From positions 1,208,173 through 1,272,172 of the forward strand of contig NZ_JASNWE010000004.1 in NCBI RefSeq assembly GCF_030283145.1: 64,000 nt of DNA, in the 5' to 3' direction. The position numbers and the translations under genes are program-made. The stretch comes from Actinomadura xylanilytica (GTDB lineage: Bacteria > Actinomycetota > Actinomycetes > Streptosporangiales > Streptosporangiaceae). Every line of letters begins with the position of its first letter. The first letter of the stretch is position 1. Shown here piece after piece: positions 11,685-19,887 of the stretch. The notes under the pieces are model-generated. The model was given only the letters and a program-made list of their open reading frames with translations. It made no database searches and had not been told where the DNA came from.

Positions 11685-12779
11685 TTACGGGAGGAACGGC
11701 AACGGGTTGTTCTGGCCGGCGCCCTGCTGGCCGGTGCCCTGCTGGCCGGTTCCGGGCCTGCCCGCGCCCTGCTGCTGGGCGGTGCCGCCGTTCGCGCCTC
11801 CGTTGCTCTTGGGCGCGTCCTTGATCGACGCGGGGATGGGGAGGAGGTTCTGGATGTAGGAGTCGAACCAGCGCCCGGTGCCGGTGACGTCGGCGAACTG
11901 GCGGGCGAACGGCGCGTACAGCTTGATGATGTTGTCCAGGTTGTCCTGGTTCTTCAGCAGAATCCCGCTGACCTTCTCCAGGTTGTCCAGCATCGGGCGG
12001 AGCCGGCTCTCGTTCTCCCGGATCAGCGCGTTCACCTGCTGGGAGAGCGCGACGGTGTTGATCAGGAGCTGGTGGATGACCGCGCGCCGCGACTGGACGG
12101 CCTGGAGCACCTTGTCGCCGTCCTGGACCAGCTTGGTGAAGTCCTGGTTGCGGTCGGCGAGGAGCTGGGACACGTTCTTGGCCTTGCCGGTCAGCTCGTG
12201 CAGCTGCTCGTCGCGCGAGGCGACGGTGTCCGACAGCCGGCGCAGCCCCTTGAGCGAGGCCCTGATCTCCTCCGGCGAGTTGCGGAAGGTGTCCGACAGC
12301 ACGTCGAACGACTTCGCCATCTGCCTGTAGTCGATCTTGCTGACCCGCTGGCTCAGCTCGCTGATCGCCGGGACGACCTCGAACGGGGTGCTGGTCCGGT
12401 CGATCGGGATCCGCTTGCCGAGCCTGCCGCCGCCGCGCGGCACCAGCGCCAGGTAGTGCGCGCCGAGCATCGTCTTGATCTTGATCTCGGCGCGGGTCAG
12501 GTCGCCGAGCCTGACCCCGTCGTCCACCCGGAAGGTGACGGTGACGTGGTCGCCGTCCAGGTCCAGCGCGGTGACCTGGCCGACCTTCACGCCGGCGACG
12601 CGGACCTCCTCGTCCGACTTGAGCCCGGCCGCCTCCTTGAACGCGGCCTTGTGCTCGGTGCCGCCCGCGACGAACGGGATGCTCTGGAGGTTCATCGCCA
12701 CCGCCAGCACGACGACGATGGCGGCGAACGCGGCGATGCCGATGGGGACCGGGTTGCGCTCCCGGAACGGGATCCTCAT
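11685..12779 (-). CDS. mceC: MCE family protein, MceC position
   Basis: A 364-residue MCE subunit. The signal anchor is at residues about 10-30, the MCE domain at about 40-115 (VRVAGVKVGQVTAL), and a helical domain follows to about 320. The C-terminal tail is rich in Gly, Gln and Pro with short TGQQG-like repeats. ATG at 12779 follows the mceB stop with no intervening base. Confidence 0.9.
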   Translation of the reverse strand: MRIPFRERNPVPIGIAAFAAIVVVLAVAMNLQSIPFVAGGTEHKAAFKEAAGLKSDEEVRVAGVKVGQVTALDLDGDHVTVTFRVDDGVRLGDLTRAEIKIKTMLGAHYLALVPRGGGRLGKRIPIDRTSTPFEVVPAISELSQRVSKIDYRQMAKSFDVLSDTFRNSPEEIRASLKGLRRLSDTVASRDEQLHELTGKAKNVSQLLADRNQDFTKLVQDGDKVLQAVQSRRAVIHQLLINTVALSQQVNALIRENESRLRPMLDNLEKVSGILLKNQDNLDNIIKLYAPFARQFADVTGTGRWFDSYIQNLLPIPASIKDAPKSNGGANGGTAQQQGAGRPGTGQQGTGQQGAGQNNPLPFLP

Positions 12780-13811
12780 CTACTTGCACCTCGCGTTCTC
12801 GTTCACGATCGCGGGCGTCTGGTAGACCGGGCCGCCCGGCAGCCGCACCCGCGCGTCGAGGCCGCAGATGTACATGTTGAACCAGGAGCCGTAGGAGGAG
12901 ATGTTGACCAGCTTCTCCAGCCGCTCCGGGGTCCGCTGCAAGCCCTTGTCGAGGGTGTCGCCGTTCTTGTTCAGCGTCCCGCTGAGCTGCTGGAGCCCGG
13001 CGATGTCGTTCTTGAGCCCGGGACGGGCCTCGCGCAGCAGCCCGGCGGTGGTGCCGGTCAGCTGGTTGATCGCCGACACCGAGTCGAAGATCGCCTGCCG
13101 GTCGTCGGCGACCCCGCCGACGAACCCGCGCAGGTCGGTGATCAGGCGGTTGACCTGGGTGTGCCGCTGGTCGATGGTGCCCAGCACGTTGTTCAGGTTG
13201 TCAATCACCTGGCCGATGACCTTGTCGCGGTCGGCCAGCGTGTTGGTCAGCGACGCCACGTGCGCGAGCAGGCTGTTGATCGTGCCGCCCTCGCCCTGGA
13301 GCGTCTGCACGATCTGGAAGGCCAGCTTGTTGACGTCGTCGGGCTCCAGCGCGCGGAACAGCGGCCGGAATCCGTTGAACAGCACGGTCAGGTCGAGCGC
13401 CGGCTGGGTCTGCGTCTCCGGGATCGTCGCGCCGCGCCGCAGGTGCTCGTTGGCGTTGCCCGGCCCCTCGTTCAGCGCCAGGTAGCGCTGCCCCATCAGG
13501 TTGCGGTACCGCACCTGCACCTGAGTGGACGTGGGGAGGCCGCCCTCGAACACCCCGCCCTTGCCGAGGCTGAACGTCACCTTGGCCCGGTCGCCCCGGT
13601 ACAGCTCGATCTTCTCGACCTGGCCGACCCGGACCCCGGCGACGCGCACGTCGTCGTTGTCGAGCAGCCCGGCCACGTCGGTGAAGATCGCGCTGTAGCT
13701 GTCGGTGCTCTGGAAGCGCGCGTTGGAGATGGTCATCGCCAGCACGCCGGTGGTCAGCGAGGTGAGTACCACGAAGATCAGGAGCTTGACGGCGGCGCTG
13801 GTGGTCTTCAC
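12780..13811 (-). CDS. mceB: MCE family protein, MceB position
   Basis: A 343-residue MCE subunit with a signal anchor at about 8-27 and an MCE domain at about 36-115 (VRVAGVRVGQVEKI), then a helical region. The C-terminus has two cysteines (MYICGLDAR and NARCK), a pair commonly seen near the end of MceB proteins. GTG at 13811 overlaps the mceA stop (GTGA). Confidence 0.92.
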   Translation of the reverse strand: MKTTSAAVKLLIFVVLTSLTTGVLAMTISNARFQSTDSYSAIFTDVAGLLDNDDVRVAGVRVGQVEKIELYRGDRAKVTFSLGKGGVFEGGLPTSTQVQVRYRNLMGQRYLALNEGPGNANEHLRRGATIPETQTQPALDLTVLFNGFRPLFRALEPDDVNKLAFQIVQTLQGEGGTINSLLAHVASLTNTLADRDKVIGQVIDNLNNVLGTIDQRHTQVNRLITDLRGFVGGVADDRQAIFDSVSAINQLTGTTAGLLREARPGLKNDIAGLQQLSGTLNKNGDTLDKGLQRTPERLEKLVNISSYGSWFNMYICGLDARVRLPGGPVYQTPAIVNENARCK

Positions 13812-15160
13812 TTGACCGTCACCACCGATCCCTGCATGACCGGCCCGAACAGCAGTTGCGCCACGTCCGACACCTCGCCCGCGGGGGTGCGGGTCATCGG
13901 CCCGACGACATTCTTGATCTTGTCCTTCTCGGTCATCGCGGTGCCCGGGTCGACGAACACCTTCGACATCGCCCGGCCCCGGCCCTGCCCGCCGCCGTTG
14001 CCGCCGGCGTTCGGGTCACCGGGGTTCTTCCACCACAGGTCGTCCTGGGTGCCGTCCAACGCCATCCAGTCGGGGAAGGGGACCTTCGGATCGGGCAGGT
14101 TGTAGCAGCGCGGGCCGCGCTGGTCCTTCATCTCGGGCAGGTCCAGCGGGTTCTTGTACGCCGGACGGGGCTTGACGATCTCGATGGTCAGGTTGAAGGT
14201 CTTGGAGCCGCCCGCCCCCGCCACCCGCTCGGCCTCCGGCTTCAGCTTCATCATCCCCGCGAGCACGCACGGCAGCGTGGACGAGTAGCGGGCCAGCACC
14301 TCTAGCCCGTCCCGGTTGGCCACGTTGAAGCCAATGATCTTCGGGCCGTTCACCTTCATGAACCGGTCGGTGTCCTTGGAGAAGCCGGTGACCATCGGGA
14401 TGATGTCCTCGATCGTGCCCTGCTCGTCGGTGATCGTCTTGCTGGTCACGTTGAGGTTGCGCAGGGTGTCGAGCAGGTCCGGTGCCGCGGCGCGGTAGAT
14501 GTCGGAGACGTCCGAGAGCCCGTTGAGGTCGTGGACCAGCGTGCCGAGCTGCGGGTTGATCTTCTTCAGCAGCGCGTCGGCCTGCTCCAGGTCGCCGCCG
14601 AGCTGCTCGCCGCGGCCCTGCAACGCCGTCGCGATCGCGTTGAGCGTGCTGTTCAGCTTCTCCGGCTTGACCGCCTGGAGCAGCGGCAGCAGGTTGCCGA
14701 GCACCTTGTCGATCTCGACCGCGGTCTGCGACCGGTCCTGCTGGATGACCTGCCCCTTGCGCAGGCCCGGCCGGCCCGCCTGCGCCGGGATCTCCAGGTC
14801 GACGTACTTCTCGCCGAACAGCGTCTTCGGCAGCAGCCGCGCCTGCACGTTGGACGGGACCAGCTTGGCCTTGTCGGGATCGAGCGCCAGGTCCAGCACC
14901 GCGCCGTGCTCGGTGGCGTGCGAACCGCGGACCTCGCCCACGATCAGCCCGCGCACCTTGACGTCGGAGCGGGGCAGCAGCTGGAGCCCGGCCCGCTCGG
15001 CGTCCACCGTCACCTTGACGACGGGGGTCAGCGCCTTGTTGAACAGCGCGACCGTCAGTGCCAGCAGCAGCACGATCACCACGACCATCGACAGGCCGAG
15101 CAGCCGGTGGCGCATCCGCTGCGACAGCCTGCCGGACCCCGGGTTCGCCGAATGCGTCAT
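13808..15160 (-). CDS. mceA: MCE family protein, MceA position
   Basis: A 450-residue MCE subunit, first of the six. It has a signal anchor at about 20-45, an MCE domain at about 50-130, the helical region, and a long C-terminal domain with a Gly-rich segment near residue 400. ATG at 15160 was chosen because GGGGTGA precedes it; an in-frame TTG 18 bases upstream overlaps the yrbE4B end and is less likely. It lies directly after the two permease genes, the standard order in mce operons. Confidence 0.92.
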   Translation of the reverse strand: MTHSANPGSGRLSQRMRHRLLGLSMVVVIVLLLALTVALFNKALTPVVKVTVDAERAGLQLLPRSDVKVRGLIVGEVRGSHATEHGAVLDLALDPDKAKLVPSNVQARLLPKTLFGEKYVDLEIPAQAGRPGLRKGQVIQQDRSQTAVEIDKVLGNLLPLLQAVKPEKLNSTLNAIATALQGRGEQLGGDLEQADALLKKINPQLGTLVHDLNGLSDVSDIYRAAAPDLLDTLRNLNVTSKTITDEQGTIEDIIPMVTGFSKDTDRFMKVNGPKIIGFNVANRDGLEVLARYSSTLPCVLAGMMKLKPEAERVAGAGGSKTFNLTIEIVKPRPAYKNPLDLPEMKDQRGPRCYNLPDPKVPFPDWMALDGTQDDLWWKNPGDPNAGGNGGGQGRGRAMSKVFVDPGTAMTEKDKIKNVVGPMTRTPAGEVSDVAQLLFGPVMQGSVVTVK

Positions 15161-15167
15161 CGCGCCG

Positions 15168-16046
15168 TCACCCCGCAATCCGTACGGAGACGGTCGCGCC
15201 CCAGATCGCCATGCCGAGCAGCAGGTCGACCACGTTGATCACCACGATGCTGGTCCGCACCGCGCGGCCCACCGCGACGCCGACGCCGGCCGGGCCGCCG
15301 CTGGCGTGGTAGCCGTAGTAGCAGTGGATCAGCATCACCAGCACGGAGAAGACGATCACCTTGCCGAACGACCAGAGGATGTCGTACGGCGGCAGGAAGA
15401 GTTTGAAGTAGTGGTCGTAGGTGCCGGTCGACTGCTCGTAGAACAGCGTGACGATCAGACGGGTCGCGCCGTAGGAGGCCAGCAGGCCGACGATGTACAG
15501 CGGGATCACCGCGATCATCCCGGCCAGCATCCGCGTCGTCACCAGGAACGGCATCGACGGGACCGCCATGACCTCCAGCGCGTCGATCTCGTCGGAGATC
15601 CGCATCGCGCCGAGCTGCGCGGTGAACCCGCAGCCGACCGTGGCCGACAGCGCCAGCGCCGACACCAGCGGCGCGATCTCGCGGGTGTTGAAGTAGGACG
15701 CGACGAACCCGGTGAACGCGGCGGTGCCGATCTGGTTCAGCGAGTTGTAGCCCTGGAGGCCGACCTGGCTGCCGGTGAAGAACGTCATGAACCCGACGAT
15801 CACCACCGACCCGCCGATCACCGCCAGCCCGCCGGTGCCGAGGCTGACCTCGGCCAGCAGCCGCAGCACCTCGGTGCGGTAGCGGCGCAGCACCCGGAAC
15901 ACCCACGCGAACGCCCGCGCGTAGAACGAGAGCTGGTGCCCGAAGTCGTCGAGCCGTTCCAGCGGGGCGTTGACGACCCGCGTGACGGCCTTGCCCGCCC
16001 TGCCCGGGGCGGTGGCGCTCACGCCCTCGCCCCGCCTGCCCGCCAT
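15168..16046 (-). CDS. yrbE4B: MlaE/YrbE family lipid ABC permease (YrbE4B-like)
   Basis: A 292-residue integral membrane permease of the MlaE family, with about five or six hydrophobic segments. It contains the family EIDALEVM motif (mid-protein, ISDEIDALEVMAVP), which contacts the ATPase. It forms a heterodimer with YrbE4A and delivers ATP-driven motion to the MCE tunnel. ATG at 16046 overlaps the upstream stop (TGATG); a GTG one codon earlier is possible. In-frame sequence further upstream belongs to yrbE4A. Confidence 0.93.
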   Translation of the reverse strand: MAGRRGEGVSATAPGRAGKAVTRVVNAPLERLDDFGHQLSFYARAFAWVFRVLRRYRTEVLRLLAEVSLGTGGLAVIGGSVVIVGFMTFFTGSQVGLQGYNSLNQIGTAAFTGFVASYFNTREIAPLVSALALSATVGCGFTAQLGAMRISDEIDALEVMAVPSMPFLVTTRMLAGMIAVIPLYIVGLLASYGATRLIVTLFYEQSTGTYDHYFKLFLPPYDILWSFGKVIVFSVLVMLIHCYYGYHASGGPAGVGVAVGRAVRTSIVVINVVDLLLGMAIWGATVSVRIAG

Positions 16047-16897
16047 CACATCCCCTTCTGCGGGACGAACTGGAAGTACAGGGCGGAGATCACGAAGTTC
16101 TCCAGGAAGAGCAGCATGAACGTGATGACGACGGTCTGGTTGACCGCGTCGCCGACGCCCTTGGGACCGCCCTTGGCGTTCAGGCCCTTGTACGCGGCGA
16201 CCAGGCCGGCGGTGATGCCGAACATGAACGCCTTGAACTCGGCCTGCATCAGGTCGGGGAGCTGCGCGATGGCGTTGAAGGAGGCCAGGTAGGCGCCCGG
16301 CGTGCCGTCCTGGAGCATCACGTTGAAGACGTAGCCGCCGATCAGGCCGACCACCGACACCAGGCCGTTCAGGAACACCGCGACGAAGGCGCAGGCGAGC
16401 ATCCGCGGCACCACCAGGCGGTGCAGCGGGTTGATCCCGAGCACCTCCATCGCGTCGATCTCCTCGCGGATCTTGCGGGAGCCGATGTCGGCGCACATCG
16501 CCGAGCCGGCGGCGCCCGCGACCAGCAGCGAGGTGACCAGCGGGCTGGCCTCGCGGACGATCGCGACCACCGCGGTGGCACCGGTGTAGGACTCGGCGCC
16601 GAGCTGCCGGATGAGCCCGCCGACCTGCAACGACAGGATGCCGCCGAAGGGGATGGCGACCAGCATCGTCGGCACCACGGTCACGCTGACGATGAACCAT
16701 GCCTGCTGGATGAACTCGCGCCACTGGAAGGGCCACTGGAACATCGCCCGGCCGGTGTCCAGGCACAGGGCGAAGAACCGTCCCGGCTCCCTGATGGCGA
16801 CGTTGGCGGCGCCATCGGAGATCTTGCGGAACGCGGCCGAGGAGCCGCCGTCCTTCTTGCCCCCTCCCTGGTTCGCGCCGATACCAGGAACGGACAT
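16046..16897 (-). CDS. yrbE4A: MlaE/YrbE family lipid ABC permease (YrbE4A-like)
   Basis: A 283-residue MlaE-family permease carrying EEIDAMEVLGINP, the coupling-helix motif of the family, and several membrane spans (residues about 65-280). The first 50 residues are hydrophilic. ATG at 16897 overlaps the stop of mkl (ATGA). With its partner YrbE4B it forms the membrane core of the Mce importer. Confidence 0.93.
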   Translation of the reverse strand: MSVPGIGANQGGGKKDGGSSAAFRKISDGAANVAIREPGRFFALCLDTGRAMFQWPFQWREFIQQAWFIVSVTVVPTMLVAIPFGGILSLQVGGLIRQLGAESYTGATAVVAIVREASPLVTSLLVAGAAGSAMCADIGSRKIREEIDAMEVLGINPLHRLVVPRMLACAFVAVFLNGLVSVVGLIGGYVFNVMLQDGTPGAYLASFNAIAQLPDLMQAEFKAFMFGITAGLVAAYKGLNAKGGPKGVGDAVNQTVVITFMLLFLENFVISALYFQFVPQKGM

Positions 16898-17958
16898 CAG
16901 TACGTGCCTCCAGGGGGCCGTCCACCCGGAACCTGCCCGCCCTGCCCGCCGGGGGCGGGGGCCCCGACCGGAGCCATGGACGCGACGTAGCGCGGCCACT
17001 CCTCGACCCAGTTGCGGCCGAGGTCGTCGATGAACGAGCCGGGCGGCGGGACGACGCCGTGCGCGGCGCACCAGCCGCCGGGGGCCTGCTGGGTCGGCCG
17101 GACGCGGCCGTCGCTCGGCATGAGCTGCGGCGGGATCGGCGGCAGCTTGCCCGCCTCCAGCCCCATCCGGGCCTCGGCCTCCAGCTCGGAGACGTCCTTC
17201 TCCTCCGACATCGCGATCGGGCCGATCTTGCTGGCGTTGAGGAACTGCCGGACGACCGGCTCCTCGCTGGACAGCAGCATCTCGCGCGGCCCGAACATGG
17301 CCAGCTCGCGGCGGAACAGCAGGCCGATGTTGTCGGGCACGGTCCGGGCGGTGTTGATGTCGTGCGTGACGATCAGGAACGTCGCGTTGATCTGCGCGTT
17401 CAGGTCGACGAAGAGCTGGTTCAGGTAGGCGGTGCGGACCGGGTCCAGACCCGAGTCGGGCTCGTCCACCAGCAGGATCTCGGGGTCGAGCACGAGTGCG
17501 CGGGCCAGCCCGGCGCGCTTCTTCATGCCGCCGGAGATCTCACCGGGAAGCTTGCTCTCGGCCCCGAGCAGGCCGACCAGGTCGAGCTTCTCCATCACGA
17601 TCCGCTTGACCTCGGACTCGGACTTCTTCGTGTGCTCGCGCAGGGGGAACGCGACGTTGTCGAAGATGTTCATCGAGCCGAAGAGCGCGCCGTCCTGGAA
17701 CAGCACGCCGAAGAGCTTGCGGGTGTCGTAGAGCTGCGACTCGGGCAGGTACGGCAGGTCCCGGTCGCCGATCCAGATGTGGCCGCGGTTGGGCTTGAGC
17801 AGCCCGACCAGTGTCTTGAGGAAGACCGACTTGCCCGTGCCGGACGGTCCGAGGAGAACGGAGATCTCTCCCGAGGGCAGCGTTAGCGATACGTCCTGCC
17901 AGATCGTCTGGCTGCCGAAGGACTTGGTCAGGCCCTCGACTCTGATCTCGACGCCCAC
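16897..17958 (-). CDS. mkl: ABC transporter ATPase Mkl/MceG
   Basis: A 353-residue ATPase that powers Mce lipid import. Walker A GPSGTGKS is at about 38-45, the signature ISGGMKKR is mid-domain, Walker B is ILLVDEP, and the switch His lies in LIVTHD. Beyond the ATPase core (about 250 residues) is a C-terminal extension of about 100 residues rich in Pro and Gly, as in mycobacterial Mkl. The start is GTG at 17958 with GAAAGGTGA before it. It is the first gene of the operon. In M. tuberculosis mkl also lies between rplL and rpoB but apart from the mce operons, whereas here the whole system is together. Confidence 0.95.
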   Translation of the reverse strand: MGVEIRVEGLTKSFGSQTIWQDVSLTLPSGEISVLLGPSGTGKSVFLKTLVGLLKPNRGHIWIGDRDLPYLPESQLYDTRKLFGVLFQDGALFGSMNIFDNVAFPLREHTKKSESEVKRIVMEKLDLVGLLGAESKLPGEISGGMKKRAGLARALVLDPEILLVDEPDSGLDPVRTAYLNQLFVDLNAQINATFLIVTHDINTARTVPDNIGLLFRRELAMFGPREMLLSSEEPVVRQFLNASKIGPIAMSEEKDVSELEAEARMGLEAGKLPPIPPQLMPSDGRVRPTQQAPGGWCAAHGVVPPPGSFIDDLGRNWVEEWPRYVASMAPVGAPAPGGQGGQVPGGRPPGGTY

Positions 17959-18148
17959 TCGTCACCTTTCGTCCAGGCCGGGGGGAATCCGGAACCCATG
18001 AGCGAGTAGTACTCAGGCTGTTGCGGTTGTCGTCACACCGCGTGGCGGGCCCGTTGCTACCGATCGGTAGCCGTGACGGGTGCCACTACCGTAGCGGCCC
18101 TACGCACAAATGGAAGGGGTTCGGGACCGCAACAGCAGTGAAACGCGA

Positions 18149-18176
18149 CGTCGTAAGACAACCGTTACTTACGACG
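18149..18176. promoter_or_regulatory. Inverted repeat upstream of the Mce operon (possible operator)
   Basis: Perfect 9-base arms (CGTCGTAAG, then CTTACGACG) separated by 10 bases, about 190 bases upstream of mkl. This is the typical size of a TetR or GntR operator, and mce operons elsewhere are controlled by such repressors. No regulator gene is adjacent. Apart from this site and the rplL terminator, nothing else was recognised in the 520-base gap 17959-18478. Confidence 0.4.
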
Positions 18177-18419
18177 CCTATGAGACTAGTGGTCCAAGAG
18201 CGCGGCCCCGGGCCGGGGGTCGGGAGGTGCGGCCGGGGACCGGGCGGCCCCAGAGACCTCGGGGGCCGAAATGGACGCTACGCCGCCTTCCGGACCCCGC
18301 ACAACCGACTCCGGGAAGCGCTTCGGGCCACTGATTTATCACCCGGGCACAGTTTTCCCGCACCTTCCGGCCTGCGACATCGGCTCCGGCCACATCCCGC
18401 GACGGTCCGCCGGAACGCA

Positions 18420-18459
18420 CGAAGGCGGCCATCCCACCGTGGTGGGATGGCCGCCTTCG
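18420..18459 (-). terminator. Terminator after rplL
   Basis: Perfect 19-base-pair hairpin with a 2-base loop, 20 bases beyond the rplL stop. It ends the rplJ-rplL transcript ahead of the Mce operon. Confidence 0.85.
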
Positions 18460-18478
18460 GGAAGAGCGGTGGAGCGCC

Positions 18479-18865
18479 TTACTTGACGGTGACCGTCGCG
18501 CCGGCCTTCTCCAGGGCCTCCTTGGCCTTGTCGGCCTGCTCCTTGTTGACCTTCTCGAGGAGGGCCTTGGGGGCGCCGTCGACCAGGTCCTTGGCCTCCT
18601 TCAGGCCGAGGCTGGTCAGCGTGCGCACCTCCTTGATGACCTGGATCTTCTTGTCGCCGGCACCCTCGAGGATGACGTCGAACTCGTCCTGGACCGCGGC
18701 CTCCTCGGCGGCGCCGCCGCCACCGGCCGGGGCGGCGACGGCGACGGCCGGAGCCGCGGCCTTGACGTCGAAGACCTCTTCGAATTCCTTCAGGAACTCG
18801 GACAGCTCGAGGAGGGTCATCTCCTTGAAGGTGTCCAGGAGCTCTGCGGTGCTGAGCTTCGCCAT
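18479..18865 (-). CDS. rplL: 50S ribosomal protein L7/L12
   Basis: A 128-residue L7/L12 stalk protein that recruits translation factors. The N-terminal dimerisation domain (about 1-33) is followed by an Ala/Gly hinge (about 36-57) and the C-terminal domain with KEAKDLVDGAPKALLEKV. It lies 112 bases downstream of rplJ in the usual order and is followed by a strong terminator. Confidence 0.98.
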   Translation of the reverse strand: MAKLSTAELLDTFKEMTLLELSEFLKEFEEVFDVKAAAPAVAVAAPAGGGGAAEEAAVQDEFDVILEGAGDKKIQVIKEVRTLTSLGLKEAKDLVDGAPKALLEKVNKEQADKAKEALEKAGATVTVK

Positions 18866-18977
18866 GATGTGTTCCTCCGCTGTGACTTCAAAATCCGGGG
18901 TGTTACGGGGACCGCGGGTCTCGGTCCGTCTCGGTCCGTCCGGGCCGGCGCGCGCCGGCCTGGTGAACGGGCGTCGA

Positions 18978-19577
18978 CTACTCGGCGGGTGCCTCGTCCG
19001 CGTCGGCGGCGGCGGCCTCGGCCGGAGCCGCGTCCGCCGGGGCCTCGGCCGTCTCGCCGGCCGCCTCGCGCTTGACGCGCAGCGCCTCGACGAGCTGGGC
19101 CGCCTGCGTCGGCAGGGCGTTGAAGAGCATGGCCGCGTTCGCCATGGAGCCCTTCATCGCGCCGGCCAGCTTCGCGAGGAGGACCTCGCGAGACTCGAGA
19201 TCGGCGAGCTTGGTGATGTCGGCGGGCACCATCGACTTGCCGTCGATGAAGCCACCCTTGATCACCAGGTCCGGGTTGGCCTTGGCGAAGTCACGCAGGC
19301 CCTTGGCGGCCTCGACCACGTCGCCGTGGACGAACGCGATGGCCGAGGGGCCTTCGAGCAGCTCGCGGAACTGCTCGTCGACACCGGCCTCGTCCGCCGC
19401 GCGCTTGGTCAGCGTGTTCTTCACCACGGCGAACCTGGCGTTGTCGCCGAGGTTGGTGCGCAGCTCCTTGAGCTGGGCCACCGTGAGCCCGCGGTACTCG
19501 GTCAGCACGGCACCGCTGGAACTCGCGAACTCGTTCTTGAGCTCGGCGATCGCCGCGGCCTTTTCGGCCTTAGCCAT
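18978..19577 (-). CDS. rplJ: 50S ribosomal protein L10
   Basis: A 199-residue L10, the stalk base protein that binds L7/L12 dimers and 23S rRNA. The N-terminal region (EYRGLTVAQLKELR) is typical. The C-terminal tail is a Glu/Ala-rich extension of about 30 residues, common in actinomycetes. Its start is preceded by AAGGAGG. Upstream are an L10-type leader and an attenuator hairpin, so autoregulation by the L10-L12 complex is likely. Confidence 0.97.
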   Translation of the reverse strand: MAKAEKAAAIAELKNEFASSSGAVLTEYRGLTVAQLKELRTNLGDNARFAVVKNTLTKRAADEAGVDEQFRELLEGPSAIAFVHGDVVEAAKGLRDFAKANPDLVIKGGFIDGKSMVPADITKLADLESREVLLAKLAGAMKGSMANAAMLFNALPTQAAQLVEALRVKREAAGETAEAPADAAPAEAAAADADEAPAE

Positions 19578-19646
19578 GGGGCCTCCTTCCGATTACCTGG
19601 GTGATTGCGATCATCGCCCGCCGGTGAGGACGGACGTCAATCAACC

Positions 19647-19679
19647 AAAAAACGCCCCGGCGCAGGCGCACGGGGCGTT
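19647..19679 (-). terminator. Attenuator/terminator in the rplJ leader
   Basis: On the minus strand a 9-base GC-rich stem (AACGCCCCG with CGGGGCGTT) is followed by a run of T, 70 bases upstream of rplJ. It lies between the leader structure and the gene and could act as an attenuator. Confidence 0.7.
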
Positions 19680-19689
19680 GGCATAACAC

Positions 19690-19800
19690 GGAAGTCATGC
19701 GAAAGCTCTCGTCTCACCTACGCGGGTCGCCCGAACGAGTCGGGTCCTTCGGTCACCTTCTTACGGGTGACGACCGGCGGTCTTCGGCAGTGGACAGAGT
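19690..19800 (-). ncRNA. L10 leader (rplJL ribosomal-protein leader), approximate limits
   Basis: The minus-strand sequence contains GCCGAAGACCGCCGG, a central stem around GTCACC/GGTGAC, and GACCCGCGTAGGTGA. These match my recollection of the actinobacterial L10 leader that L10(L12)4 binds to repress rplJL. The limits are estimated. A covariance search with the Rfam L10_leader model would settle it. Confidence 0.6.
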
Positions 19801-19829
19801 ACGTGACGCCTCACCGGTTAGACAAATCC

Positions 19830-19862
19830 GCGGGGCCCGGACGGAATCCGTCCCGGCCCCGC
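19830..19862 (-). terminator. Terminator after the first LppX-like gene
   Basis: 16-base arms (one mismatch) with almost no loop, 25 bases downstream of the lipoprotein gene. It separates that gene from the rplJ leader. Confidence 0.6.
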
Positions 19863-19887
19863 GGCATCGCCTCCGAAGAGGGCGCGG

